Counted from the first letter of the stretch, positions 1-8,630 are shown. The stretch is 42,848 nucleotides of DNA from Planctomycetota bacterium (GCA_023150565.1 JAKLKR010000017.1:1-42848); one strand, 5' to 3'. The notes: generated by a model from the letters alone, not told the origin. Made by a program: numbers and translations.

Positions 1-46
1 GCCGTCCTGCTTTCGGAGGCGGGTTTCGCCGCCTGCCCAACCCGCG

Positions 47-1699
47 TCAGTGCTTCTGCTCGCGCACCCGCAGGTAGCTCCAGTACACCTCCAGGCTCAG
101 GCAGCAGTAAACAGTCGAGAGCACCCGCCCGGTGTCGTGGCCATGGAATGCCGTCCCCTCCCAGTCCCAGCTGCCTTCTGAGCAGCCGTCGGTGCGTTGG
201 GCCTTGACCAGCATCGGTTGCACCGCCTGGTTCCACTTCTCCCAGCGCTGGCCGCCGACCTGGAACATGCCGAAGGTGTTGTAGTAGAGGTAGTAGGTGT
301 TGCAGGGCCAGGTGGTGGGCAGCTGGTGCTGCACCACGGTGTTGGCCAGGCTCTCGACCATGGGGTCGCCCTGCAGGCCGCCGAGGAAGGCGGCGCACAT
401 CATCGCCACCGGTTCCATCGAGTGGGCCCCGGCGTAGGCGGTGGCCGGGCGCTCGCTCATCTCGACCTTGCCGCTGGCGGCGTTCCAGGTGTAGGGGAAG
501 CGCGACTGGTCGTAGGGTGTGATCTCCTTCCAGCCCTTGGCGCCATTGCCGCCGGGGTTGGCGGCACGCCAGGCCCCCGCCAGCCAGTCGCGCGCACCCT
601 TGAGCTGCGGAGTGGTGTCGATGTTGGCGGTGAGCGCGCTCTTGAGCGCCATCACGTTCCAGCCGGTGACCGAGGCGTCGTTGCGGCCGGTGGCCTTGAC
701 GTAGTCCCAGCCAAAGCCCTTGGACTGGCTGGTGCCGGCCTCGCCCTCGCGGTTCTGCCGCTCGGTGATGACCTGCACCGCGCGCTCGACCGACTTGCGC
801 AGGCGGCCGTCGCCGGAACCACCCATCGCCAGGGCCTGGGCCATGGCCATGGTGGCGATGGCGTGCTCGTAGTTGCGCGGCCCGTAGCTGCCGTCCGCCG
901 ACTGGTGGGCGAGCATCCATTCGATGCCGCGCTTGACCTGGGGCCGGAAGGTGCTGGGGGTAAGATGGTCGTAGCCGTCGCCGAGGAAGCACAGCAGGGC
1001 ATAGCCGGTAAGGGCGGCGGTGGTGTCGCCGGCCTGGTTCTTGCCCGGCTCGCAGCGCGCGGTGTCGGCGCAGTTCTTCCAGTACTCGACCGCATCCCAG
1101 CGGCCGTCCGGCGACTGGTGGCGGGCCAGCCAGCGCAGCGCGCGCTTGACCGCATCGACCCCGCCCCGGGTGCTGCCGTTCTTGGCCCCGACCCGCTTCT
1201 TGCCCGCACCATCGCTGCGGAAGCCGATCGGCCCGCCCGAGGACCCGGGCCCGATCGCCGGGGCGAAACCGATGGCGTCGCCGTTCACCGCATCGAGGCG
1301 CGCCAGCGGCTCGCCCTTGGGCGGCGCCGGGACGGGATTGTCGGATTCGATCGAGGCCACCTCCTCGGGCACCGCCAAGTCCTCTGCCGCCGGGTGCAGG
1401 GCATCCGGAGTTTCCACCGTGACCTCGATCTCGGGACGGTCGGCGAGGTCTGATGGCAGCGGTTGGCGGGCCAGGTCGACCGCCGCCGGCGGCTGCAGGT
1501 CGGTGCGGGTGGGCGGGATCTCGACCTCCTTCGGCCGGGAGCCGGTCACCACCAGCGCCAGGGCGAGGACCGCGCAGGCGTGGGTGGCGCCGCTCACCCC
1601 CCAGCCGAGCGCGCGCCCGCGGCTCAGGTCGGCCTCCTCGACCGGCCTCATGCCATCGACCGGCTCCTGCTCCAATCCATCCTGGTGCTGCTGGTCCAT
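47..1699 (-). CDS. Membrane-anchored squalene/hopene-cyclase-like repeat protein
   Basis: A 550-residue protein with an N-terminal cytoplasmic stretch, one hydrophobic segment at about residues 33-52, a proline-rich linker to about 165, then repeats of the prenyltransferase/squalene-oxidase kind (for example ALRWLARHQSPDGRW near 190 and GIEWMLAHQSADGSYG near 260). Those repeats form an alpha/alpha barrel in squalene-hopene cyclases. I see no DXDD catalytic motif of a true cyclase, so it is probably a non-enzymatic or differently acting relative, anchored in the membrane with the barrel outside. Planctomycetes carry many such proteins. The start is well supported by AGGAGG eight bases before the ATG. 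It lies 94 bp downstream of the ammonium transporter but behind that gene's terminator, so it is probably transcribed separately. Function unknown. Confidence 0.8.
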   Translation of the reverse strand: MDQQHQDGLEQEPVDGMRPVEEADLSRGRALGWGVSGATHACAVLALALVVTGSRPKEVEIPPTRTDLQPPAAVDLARQPLPSDLADRPEIEVTVETPDALHPAAEDLAVPEEVASIESDNPVPAPPKGEPLARLDAVNGDAIGFAPAIGPGSSGGPIGFRSDGAGKKRVGAKNGSTRGGVDAVKRALRWLARHQSPDGRWDAVEYWKNCADTARCEPGKNQAGDTTAALTGYALLCFLGDGYDHLTPSTFRPQVKRGIEWMLAHQSADGSYGPRNYEHAIATMAMAQALAMGGSGDGRLRKSVERAVQVITERQNREGEAGTSQSKGFGWDYVKATGRNDASVTGWNVMALKSALTANIDTTPQLKGARDWLAGAWRAANPGGNGAKGWKEITPYDQSRFPYTWNAASGKVEMSERPATAYAGAHSMEPVAMMCAAFLGGLQGDPMVESLANTVVQHQLPTTWPCNTYYLYYNTFGMFQVGGQRWEKWNQAVQPMLVKAQRTDGCSEGSWDWEGTAFHGHDTGRVLSTVYCCLSLEVYWSYLRVREQKH

Positions 1700-1758
1700 G
1701 GCCGCGTCCTCCTGAGCAGGGGAACGCGGCCGGCCGCCGCCGGTTCAGCGGAACGCGG

Positions 1759-1801
1759 AAAAAAAGCGGTGAACCTCCGCGCCCGGGGCGCGTTCAGCCG
1801 C
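1759..1801 (-). terminator. Rho-independent terminator of the ammonium transporter
   Basis: Read on the minus strand, GCGG(C)TGAAC pairs with GTTCACCGC around a GC-rich inner hairpin and is followed directly by seven T residues. The stem overlaps the transporter's TGA stop codon (1794-1796). Confidence 0.75.
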
Positions 1802-3239
1802 GCTCGGCGTAGGCCTCCTCGCCGTGCTGGCTGAGGTCGAGGCCTTCCAGCTCCTGTTCGGCGGTGACACGCAGGCCGATGGTGTACTTGAGCAGGGCCA
1901 GCAGCAGGCACGAGCCGATCGCGGCCACGGCGATGGCGATGCCGACCCCGGCGAGCTGGCCCACCACCGGGTGCCAGCGGCCCTCGGCGATGGCGGCGTA
2001 GAGCTCGGGGTTGGCGGCCTTGAGCCCGGGATTGGCGTCGATGGCGAAGAACAGCCCGGTGGCGATGGTGCCCCAGATGCCGGCCACCCCGTGCACCCCG
2101 AACACGTCGAGGGAGTCGTCGTAGCGCAGCGCCATCTTCAGCCAGCCGCAGGCGGCGAAGCACAGCACCCCGGCCACCCCGCCGATCGCCAGCGCCGCCA
2201 TGGGATTCACCCAGCCGCAGGCGGGGGTGATCGCCACCAGCCCGGCCACCGCGCCCGAGATCGCGCCCAGCACGGTGGGCTTGCCGCGCACCAGCCATTC
2301 CGCCAGCGGCCAGGTGACGGTGGCGGCGCAGGCGGCGAGATGGGTGTTGATGCAGGCGAGGGTGGCGAGGCCGCCGGCCGACAGCGCGCTGCCGCCGTTG
2401 AAGCCGAACCAGCCCACCCACAGTAGGCAGGCGCCGACGAAGGCGAAGGGCAGGTTGTGGGGCGGCATCGGCTCCTTCAGGTAGCCCTTGCGCTGGCCGA
2501 GGAAGAGCGCGCACATCAGGCCCGAGACCCCGGAGGCGGTCTCGACCACGGTGCCGCCGGCGAAGTCGAAGCAGGGGATGACCCCGCCCAGGGCCCAGTT
2601 GAGGAAGCCGCCCTTGCCCCACACCATGTGCGAGATGGGGATGTAGACCAGGAACAGCCAGCCGACGCTGAACAGCAGCATGGCGCGGAAGCTCATGCGC
2701 TCGGCGTAGGCGCCGCAGATCACCGCCGGGGTGATGACCGCGAACATCAGCTGGAAGAAGGCGAAGGAGCCGAAGCTGATCGAGGCGGCGTAGTCGCCGT
2801 TGGGGCCGGGCACGCCCTGGGGGCCCCAGGCCACCCCGGTGAGGAACCAGCCGGGATCGGTGCCGATCACCGCCGAGCCGCCCGAGAACGCCAGGCCGAA
2901 GCCGCACACCGCCCAGATCACCGAGATCACCGCGGTGATCGCCAGCGACTGCACCATGGTGCCGAGCACGTTGCGCTTGCGCACCAGGCCGCCGTAGAAC
3001 AGCGACAGCCCGGGGATGGTCATGAACAGCACCAGGATCGCCGAGAGCAGCACCCAGGTGTTGTCGCCGGGGTTGAAGGCGCTCTGGGTGGCGGCGGCGT
3101 TGGCGTTGTTGGCGGTGGCCTCGACGGTGGCCAGGCGGGCCTTCAGTTCGGCCAGTTCCTTGGCGAGGTCCTCGGCGGCACAGGTGAGGGGCATGACCAG
3201 CAAGGCGAGCACGGTCAGGAAGGAAGGCAGACGGGGCAT
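1794..3239 (-). CDS. amt: Ammonium transporter (Amt family) with Glu in place of the first pore His
   Basis: Inner-membrane ammonium channel/transporter of 481 residues. A signal peptide (about residues 1-21) is followed by a short coiled-coil-like stretch (22-50) and about eleven membrane helices. Family signatures are clear: PGLSLFYGGLVRKRNVL near 76, DFAGGTVV near 225, GWFGFNGGSALSA near 276, HGVAGIWGTIATGLF near 383. The second pore histidine is present (H383), but the first (E. coli AmtB H168) is replaced by E233. The same substitution is known in yeast Mep1/Mep3. The reading frame extends to 3329, but the ATG at 3239 starts a normal signal peptide and follows the promoter, so it is preferred; no clear Shine-Dalgarno site is visible. 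No glnK gene is adjacent. Confidence 0.93.
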   Translation of the reverse strand: MPRLPSFLTVLALLVMPLTCAAEDLAKELAELKARLATVEATANNANAAATQSAFNPGDNTWVLLSAILVLFMTIPGLSLFYGGLVRKRNVLGTMVQSLAITAVISVIWAVCGFGLAFSGGSAVIGTDPGWFLTGVAWGPQGVPGPNGDYAASISFGSFAFFQLMFAVITPAVICGAYAERMSFRAMLLFSVGWLFLVYIPISHMVWGKGGFLNWALGGVIPCFDFAGGTVVETASGVSGLMCALFLGQRKGYLKEPMPPHNLPFAFVGACLLWVGWFGFNGGSALSAGGLATLACINTHLAACAATVTWPLAEWLVRGKPTVLGAISGAVAGLVAITPACGWVNPMAALAIGGVAGVLCFAACGWLKMALRYDDSLDVFGVHGVAGIWGTIATGLFFAIDANPGLKAANPELYAAIAEGRWHPVVGQLAGVGIAIAVAAIGSCLLLALLKYTIGLRVTAEQELEGLDLSQHGEEAYAERG

Positions 3240-3254
3240 GGGGGGTCTCAGAAG

Positions 3255-3284
3255 TGTATCGCCTATAAGCACAAATCGGACCAA
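3255..3284 (-). promoter_or_regulatory. Candidate amt promoter
   Basis: On the minus strand TTGGTC (3279-3284) and GATACA (3255-3260) are separated by 18 bp, giving a leader of about 10 bases before the ATG at 3239. Assigned by consensus match only. Confidence 0.45.
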
Positions 3285-3293
3285 ACTGTTCCG

Positions 3294-3306
3294 TTTCGTG
3301 TCGTTT
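3294..3306 (-). repeat. 13-bp element shared with the clpB upstream region
   Basis: AAACGACACGAAA on the minus strand lies just upstream of the candidate -35 box of amt. The identical 13-mer occurs at 26433-26445, upstream of clpB, in the same orientation to its gene. It could be an UP-like element or a regulator site. Confidence 0.45.
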
Positions 3307-3417
3307 GGATTAGCCGCATTGCAGGACAATGACTTATATCGTCACCTCCCGGTCGATGGCTGCTTCACCGCACAGCATGGACATGTGATTGCCGATCAGG
3401 GGCAGGCATTCGCCTCC

Positions 3418-3466
3418 TTTTCGGGCAACGGCACTTGTACCATAAATTCCGGTTCAGAACGGAATT
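3418..3466 (+). promoter_or_regulatory. Promoter and palindromic operator of the Gfo/Idh gene
   Basis: TTTTCG (3418-3423) and CATAAA (3441-3446) are 17 bp apart. Overlapping the -10 box and start point is a perfect 7-bp inverted repeat, AATTCCG (3445-3451) and CGGAATT (3460-3466), with an 8-base centre, in an otherwise GC-rich background. The position is typical of a repressor operator. No regulator gene is adjacent. The rest of the 302-bp interval (3240-3541) holds only the divergent amt promoter; no gene is visible in it. Confidence 0.55.
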
Positions 3467-3541
3467 ATCGCAGCTTGATCGGCTGCCGCCGCCAGCACCG
3501 GCGATCCCGGCCGGCACAATCGGCCGACGCAGGAGCACCCC

Positions 3542-4729
3542 ATGCCCACCCCCCTCACCATCGCCGTCGCCGGTCTCGGCAGCCGCATCTCGTGCGTCAT
3601 CGGCAACCTGGTCAAGGCCTCGGCCGGCCGCGTTCGCATCGTCGGCTGGGCCGACCCCGAACCGCTCGGCAAGGCCAACCTGGAGAAGGCGGGCATCGCC
3701 ACCGGCCAGGGCTTCGCCACCGTCGAGCCGATGCTGGCGGCGCTCAAACCCGACGTGCTGATGGTGGGCTCGCCCAACCACCTGCATGTCGACTTCATCG
3801 AGGCCGGGCTGGGAGCGGGCTGCCGCATCTTCACCGAGAAGCCGGTGGCGATCGACCGCGCCCAGACCGTGCGGGTGGCCAAACTGGCGGCCAGGCACGG
3901 CGCCGACCGCATCCTGGTCGGACTGGTGCTGCGCTCGGCGCCGCTGTTCCGCGCGGTGATGGCGCAGCTGGCTTCCGGCCGCCTGGGCCAGCTCACCAGC
4001 CTGGAGACCAACGAGCACCTCGGCTACGAGCACGGCGGCTTCCTGATGCGCGACTGGCGCCGCTACCGCCGCTATGCCGGCAGCTACCTGCTGGAGAAGT
4101 GCTGCCACGACTTCGACCTCTACCAGGGCTTCACCGGCACGCGCGCGGTCAAGGTCGCCAGCTTCGGCGGGCGCGACATCTTCACCCCCGCCAACGCCGC
4201 CATCGAGCAGCGCCGCGACGCCGACGGCAAGGCCCCCTACCACGCCTGGCCGACGCGCTGGAACACCACCGAGAAGGTGTGCGACAGCGATGCCGACACC
4301 GTCGACCACCAGGTGGCGGTGGTGGAATACGCCGGCGGCGCGCGCATGGCCTTCCACAGCAACACCCACTGCGCCTTCGGCCAGCGGCGCTGGCTGCTCG
4401 CCGGCACCAAGGCCACCCTCGAGGCCGACCTCGCCACCAGCAAGGTGCGCATCCAGGACATCCACGTGCAGAAGCAGCCCGAGGAGCTGCCGGTGCCGGG
4501 CCTGGAGCACGGCCACTACGGCGCCGACGACGCCATGGGCGTCGACCTGGCGGCGAGCCTGCTCGACGGCAAGCCCTTCCCCGCCAACCTGCGCTCGGCG
4601 CTCGAAGCCGGCATCACCTGCATGGCCATCGACGAGGCTCAGCGCAGCGGCCAGGTGGTCGACCTGGCGCCGTGGTGGGCGGAGCTGGACGCCGCCTGGC
4701 CGCGAGCGGTCGCCGCCGGCGCGCGCTGA
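3542..4729 (+). CDS. Gfo/Idh/MocA family NAD(P)-dependent oxidoreductase
   Basis: A 395-residue cytoplasmic dehydrogenase of the glucose-fructose oxidoreductase/inositol dehydrogenase superfamily, which oxidises or reduces sugars and polyols. The N-terminal Rossmann fold starts IAVAGLGSR (about residues 7-15). The family's EKPV motif is at about residue 100 (FTEKPVAID) and the KCCHDFDLY segment near 182 corresponds to the C-terminal catalytic His/Asp motif. The substrate cannot be read from sequence. The start is supported by AGGAG six bases upstream. The gene is monocistronic: its own promoter and operator precede it and a strong terminator follows. Nearby glycosidases and esterase suggest a role in sugar catabolism, which is inference. 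Confidence 0.88.
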   Translation: MPTPLTIAVAGLGSRISCVIGNLVKASAGRVRIVGWADPEPLGKANLEKAGIATGQGFATVEPMLAALKPDVLMVGSPNHLHVDFIEAGLGAGCRIFTEKPVAIDRAQTVRVAKLAARHGADRILVGLVLRSAPLFRAVMAQLASGRLGQLTSLETNEHLGYEHGGFLMRDWRRYRRYAGSYLLEKCCHDFDLYQGFTGTRAVKVASFGGRDIFTPANAAIEQRRDADGKAPYHAWPTRWNTTEKVCDSDADTVDHQVAVVEYAGGARMAFHSNTHCAFGQRRWLLAGTKATLEADLATSKVRIQDIHVQKQPEELPVPGLEHGHYGADDAMGVDLAASLLDGKPFPANLRSALEAGITCMAIDEAQRSGQVVDLAPWWAELDAAWPRAVAAGAR

Positions 4730-4752
4730 ACGACGCCAGCAGTACGTGCATC

Positions 4753-4793
4753 CGACGGTCTGCCGGCAGGTGCCGGCAGACCGTCGTGTTTTT
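4753..4793 (+). terminator. Strong Rho-independent terminator
   Basis: A perfect 16-bp stem, CGACGGTCTGCCGGCA paired with its complement at 4771-4786, is followed by TGTTTTT. It ends the Gfo/Idh transcript and isolates flagellin. Confidence 0.85.
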
Positions 4794-4828
4794 GGCACGG
4801 CTACCGCCACCTGCATTCAGGCTTTTGA

Positions 4829-4979
4829 TTGACAATAACTTAGAGTAATTGAACGCAGGTTTTCCAGGGGTTCCACCACTCGCCACTAGGCAACGATAAG
4901 GGATTTTTCCCTCAAGTGGTCGGATGGGCTGCCGAACCTTGAGACAGCCTTCCCCTAGGGGGCTGTCAGGATCGAGGCC
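4829..4979 (+). promoter_or_regulatory. Flagellin upstream region: TTGACA box and structured leader
   Basis: The region is markedly more AT-rich than its surroundings. TTGACA lies at 4829-4834, followed after five bases by TTAGAG; no good -10 box follows at 16-18 bp. Two hairpins lie in the likely leader: AGGGA-TTTT-TCCCT near 4899-4912, and GACAGCC (4943-4949) paired with GGCTGTC (4961-4967), containing the palindrome CCCCTAGGGG. The second stem ends directly before AGGATCGAGG, the ribosome-binding segment before the ATG at 4980, so translation control is possible. The sigma factor is unclear. Confidence 0.45.
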
Positions 4980-6659
4980 ATGTCCCTGCGCATCAACCAC
5001 AACATCGCCTCGATCAACGGCCAGCGCAACCTCGCGCGCAACGATGCGGCGGTGGGCCGCTCGCTCGAACGGCTGTCCTCCGGACTCAAGATCAACAAGG
5101 CCAGCGACAACGCCGCCGGCCTGGTGATCAGCGAGCAGATGCGGGCGCAGATCTCCGGCCTCAAGCAGGCGGTCGACAACAGCGAGACCGCGGTGTCGAT
5201 GGTGCAGACCGCGGAAGGCGCGCTGGACGAGATGAACAGCCTGCTGACCAAGATGCGCGAATTGGCGCTGCACGCGGCCAATGCCGGCACCAACGATGTC
5301 AGCCAGGTGCTCGCCGACCAGAAGGAGCTCGACAACGCCATCGATTCCATCACCCGCATCGCCACCACCACCCAGTTCGGCACCAAGAAGCTGCTCGATG
5401 GCAGCCTGGCGGGAGCCAACAACTACGACACCACCAAGGTCTACCGGTTCGACGTCGGCAGCGACCTCATGGCGCGTGCGGACTTCAAGGGCAGCGCGGC
5501 GACCCTCAACATCACCACCGCGGGGACCAAGACCAGCATTTCGGGGGTGAACTGGTCGGATTGGACCGCCTATGGGCGCGACTTCGCCCTGGCCGCCAGC
5601 TCCGACGCCTCGAACCTGGCCTTCTTCCTCAAGGGTTCGATGTCGGCCTTCGCCTTCACCGCCGGCGGCTCGGCCATCGGCACCGACAACATCGGCGAGA
5701 CGGCGGTCGGGTTCTTCTCCAAGGCCGACAACTACCTGGCCGAGGGCGCCAGCCTCACCGTCACCGTGGCGGGGAAGGACTTCACCTTCGGCGCGAGCGA
5801 GTCGGTGGCGGACATCCTCAGCTCGATCAACAGCCAACAGAGCGACTACACCCTGGGCCTGGCGGGCGCCGACCAGGAATGCTGCTCGATCGTGCGCAAC
5901 AAGCTCGGCGTCGGCGGGTCGGTGGGCGACATCACCATGCGCCTGACCACGGGGGTGAAGACCTCGCCCCAGGCCGCCGCCACCACCGGCACCGGCACCG
6001 GGTCGCTCAGCATCGCCACCACGTGCCTGGCGCGCGGCACCCAAGCCGTGGCCAGCCTGTCGAACGTCAGCATCGGCGGCGCCGCCACCACCATCAACCT
6101 GGTGGCCGACACCGCCGACGCCTCGATCCTGCGCTCGGCCGGCTACGGCATCGCCATCGACGCCTCCAACGCCTTCGCCGGCGCCATCGGCACCACCTCG
6201 GTCAATCTGAACAAGGGCGCGCTGTTCCAGATCGGCGCCAACGCCAACCAGCAGACCGCGGTCGACATCAAATCGGTCAAGGCCTTCGATCTGGGTCTTG
6301 GCGGCGACAGCCGCACCACCGGCAGGATCGAGAACCTCGCCTCGCTCAAGAGCCGCCAGTCGCTGGTGAACGGCGACTTCAAGGCCACGCTCCAGGTCAT
6401 CGACAAGGCCATCGACGACGTCACCAGCATGCGCGGCCAGCTCGGCGCCTTCCAGGCCAACACCCTCGAGACCGGGCTCAACAGCCTGCGCGTCACCAGC
6501 GAGAACCTCACCGCCGCCGAATCCACCATCCGCGATGTCGACTTCGCGGCGGAGTCGGCCGAGTTCACCAAGAACAACATCCTCATGCAGGCCTCGAACT
6601 CGATGCTCGCCCAGGCCAACCAGCAGCCCCAGGGCGTGCTGTCCCTGCTCGGCCGATGA
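4980..6659 (+). CDS. fliC: Flagellin
   Basis: Flagellar filament subunit of 559 residues, exported by the flagellar type III apparatus. The conserved N-terminal D0/D1 region is unmistakable (MSLRINHNIASINGQRNL, then SSGLKINKASDNAAGL near 34-48), as is the C-terminal D1/D0 region (about 460-559, ending in QANQQPQGVLSLLGR). The variable central region (about 150-430) forms the surface-exposed domains and is rich in Thr, Ala and Gly. It has three cysteines, C301, C302 and C349, which is unusual because most flagellins have none. No other flagellar gene is in the window. AGGATCGAGG precedes the ATG. The upstream region suggests translation control through RNA structure. Confidence 0.95.
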   Translation: MSLRINHNIASINGQRNLARNDAAVGRSLERLSSGLKINKASDNAAGLVISEQMRAQISGLKQAVDNSETAVSMVQTAEGALDEMNSLLTKMRELALHAANAGTNDVSQVLADQKELDNAIDSITRIATTTQFGTKKLLDGSLAGANNYDTTKVYRFDVGSDLMARADFKGSAATLNITTAGTKTSISGVNWSDWTAYGRDFALAASSDASNLAFFLKGSMSAFAFTAGGSAIGTDNIGETAVGFFSKADNYLAEGASLTVTVAGKDFTFGASESVADILSSINSQQSDYTLGLAGADQECCSIVRNKLGVGGSVGDITMRLTTGVKTSPQAAATTGTGTGSLSIATTCLARGTQAVASLSNVSIGGAATTINLVADTADASILRSAGYGIAIDASNAFAGAIGTTSVNLNKGALFQIGANANQQTAVDIKSVKAFDLGLGGDSRTTGRIENLASLKSRQSLVNGDFKATLQVIDKAIDDVTSMRGQLGAFQANTLETGLNSLRVTSENLTAAESTIRDVDFAAESAEFTKNNILMQASNSMLAQANQQPQGVLSLLGR

Positions 6660-6739
6660 GCCGCGCCCGGCCGGGCTGAGCGGCGAGCACTGGCGGGACC
6701 GGCGGGGACGGCATCATGCCGCCCCACCGGAGGCCACCC

Positions 6740-7705
6740 ATGCCCGCCCTCGACATGCCGCTCGCCCAGCTCCAGCAGTACCAGGGGCGCAACCCCATGC
6801 CTGCCGACTTCGACGCCTTCTGGGACGCCGGCCTGGCCGAGATCGCCGCCCTCGACCCGCAGATCGAGCTCAGGCCCGCCGCCTTCCAGTCGAAGGTGGC
6901 GGAATGCTTCGAGCTGCGCTTCACCTCGACCTTCGGCGCACGGGTGTTCGCCAAGTACTTCCGTCAGCGCAACCGGCCGGCGCGCTCGGCCTGCATCCTG
7001 CAGTTCCACGGCTTCACCGGCCACGGCGGCGAATGGCAGGACAAGCTCGGCCTGGTCAGCGAAGGCTTCTGCGTCGCCAGCCTCGACTGCCGCGGCCAGG
7101 GCGGCGAGAGCCAGGACCACGGCACCCTGCGCACCAGCCCCTGCAACGGCCACCTCACCCGCGGGCTGTCCGACCCCGACCCGCGCAACCTGCTCTACCG
7201 CAACCTCTACCTCGACACCGCCCTGCTCGCGCGGGTGGTCAGCACCTTCCCCGAGGTCGACCCCGGCCGCCTGGCGGCGATGGGCGGCAGCCAGGGCGGC
7301 GGCCTGACCCTGGCCTGCGCCGGGCTGGTGCCGCAGCTGCGCCTGGCGGCGCCGGTGTTCCCCTTCCTGTGCGACTGGAAGCGGGTGTGGGAGATGGACC
7401 TGGCCAAGGACGCCTACCAGGAGGTGCGCGACTACTTCCGCCGCTTCGACCCCCGCCACCAGCGCGAGGACGAGATCTGGACCCGCCTGGGCTACGTCGA
7501 CGTGCAGTTCCTCGCCCGGCGCATCAAGGCCGAGGTGCTGATCGGCATCGGCCTGATGGACAACATCTGCCCGCCCTCATCGCAGTTCGCCGCCTACAAC
7601 AAGATCCCCGCCCCCAAGCGCCACGTCATCTACCCCGACTTCGGCCACGAGGGCCTGCCCTGGTTCCAGGACGAGATCTTCGGATTCCTGCGCAAGCTGG
7701 CCTGA
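6740..7705 (+). CDS. Acetyl xylan esterase / cephalosporin-C deacetylase-like (CE7)
   Basis: A 321-residue alpha/beta hydrolase of carbohydrate esterase family 7, which removes acetyl groups from short xylo-oligosaccharides and related compounds. The nucleophile serine is in GGSQGG (S184), the likely acid is D274 in GLMDNICPP and the histidine is H303 in DFGHEG. The family RGQ motif (CRGQGG, about 118-122) is present. No signal peptide is seen, so it acts in the cytoplasm on imported acetylated sugars, as is usual for CE7. An ATG 24 bases upstream is possible, but the one at 6740 has GGAGG six bases before it. It lies 80 bp after flagellin without a clear terminator between. Confidence 0.88.
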   Translation: MPALDMPLAQLQQYQGRNPMPADFDAFWDAGLAEIAALDPQIELRPAAFQSKVAECFELRFTSTFGARVFAKYFRQRNRPARSACILQFHGFTGHGGEWQDKLGLVSEGFCVASLDCRGQGGESQDHGTLRTSPCNGHLTRGLSDPDPRNLLYRNLYLDTALLARVVSTFPEVDPGRLAAMGGSQGGGLTLACAGLVPQLRLAAPVFPFLCDWKRVWEMDLAKDAYQEVRDYFRRFDPRHQREDEIWTRLGYVDVQFLARRIKAEVLIGIGLMDNICPPSSQFAAYNKIPAPKRHVIYPDFGHEGLPWFQDEIFGFLRKLA

Positions 7706-7727
7706 TACCACACACTTCGCCGATCCT

Positions 7728-7768
7728 GCCCAGGGCGGTTTGACGCCCTGGGCATCCTGTAGTATGGT
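7728..7768 (+). promoter_or_regulatory. Promoter of the binding-protein/chemoreceptor pair with overlapping inverted repeat
   Basis: TTGACG (7740-7745) and TATGGT (7763-7768) are 17 bp apart, 20 bp before the ATG at 7788. A perfect 10-bp inverted repeat, GCCCAGGGCG (7728-7737) and CGCCCTGGGC (7744-7753), covers the -35 box. It may be an operator, or the terminator of the esterase gene, but no T-run follows. Confidence 0.5.
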
Positions 7769-7787
7769 GGGGAACGGAGTTCCCGCC

Positions 7788-8630
7788 ATGCGTCGCACCA
7801 TCCTCATCGCCGCCCTCGCCTGCTGCAGCGGCGCCCTCGCCGCCGCCGACCAGTTCCGCATCCTGGTGATGCAGGCGCAAAAGGGCGATGCCGCCAAATA
7901 CGCCCCGCTGGCGGAATATCTCACCGCCAAGGGCATCGCCGGGGTGGCGATCGAGGGCGCTCCGGGCTATGCCGCGGCGGCGCAGAAGTTCACCGCCGGC
8001 GAGGTCGAGGCGATGGTGGCGGGCTCGGCGGTGGCCGGGGTGCTGATCATCAAGGGGCTGGCCGAACCGGTGGCGCGCCCGGTCAGCGCGGCCGGGGTCA
8101 GCACCTACCGCGCGGTGGTGGTGGCACGCACCGGCGCCAAGCCGTGGGACGGCAAGGCCGACTACTTCGCCGGCAAGACCGTGACCTGCTGCGCCCTCGC
8201 CTCCTCGGGCGAGTTCTTCCTGCGCGCCACCCTGGCCGGCAGCGCGGTGACGGTCGAGCCGGCGATCGCCAAGAGCCACGGCGCCGCGATCGAGGCGGTG
8301 GCGCGCGAGCAGGCGGAGGTGGCGATCGTGAAGGATGCGGTGTGGAACAAGGAGAAGGCCAAGCAGCCCGGCCTGGTCCAGGTCGGCGCCGATGCCGGCG
8401 AGAACCCCGACAACACCCTGGTGGCGGCCAGGCACACCGCGCCGGCGGTGGTGGCCGCGGTCAAGGCCGCCCTGCTCGGACTCGAGGCCGACGCCTCGCC
8501 CGCGGCCAAGGCGGTGAAGGACAGCCTGGGCGCGGCGCGCTACGTCGCCACCACCGGCGCCGACTTCGCCCACACCGTCGGGATGCTGGGCAAGGCCGGG
8601 GTGGGCAAGGACTTCGCCTTCAAACCCTGA
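7788..8630 (+). CDS. PhnD-like periplasmic substrate-binding protein
   Basis: A 280-residue secreted protein with a signal peptide (MRRTILIAALACCSGALAAA). It has the fold signature of phosphate/phosphonate/phosphite-type binding proteins: an early beta strand FRILVMQAQKGDAAKYAPLAEYL, a central KTVTCCALASSGEF segment that aligns with the ligand-binding Ser region of PhnD-like proteins, and a late AIVKDAVWNKEK segment. No transporter permease or ATPase is nearby. Instead a chemoreceptor gene starts 36 bp downstream, so the protein may present its ligand to that receptor. The ligand is not deducible. The start follows a -10 box and a GGAG site. Confidence 0.75.
   Translation: MRRTILIAALACCSGALAAADQFRILVMQAQKGDAAKYAPLAEYLTAKGIAGVAIEGAPGYAAAAQKFTAGEVEAMVAGSAVAGVLIIKGLAEPVARPVSAAGVSTYRAVVVARTGAKPWDGKADYFAGKTVTCCALASSGEFFLRATLAGSAVTVEPAIAKSHGAAIEAVAREQAEVAIVKDAVWNKEKAKQPGLVQVGADAGENPDNTLVAARHTAPAVVAAVKAALLGLEADASPAAKAVKDSLGAARYVATTGADFAHTVGMLGKAGVGKDFAFKP

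Noticed and set aside
4793-4807. Sigma-54-like GG-N10-GC sequence (TGGCACG...CCGC) before flagellin
   Set aside because: It overlaps the T-run of the preceding terminator and the -12 part is a poor match (CCGC instead of TTGC), so I do not claim a sigma-54 promoter.
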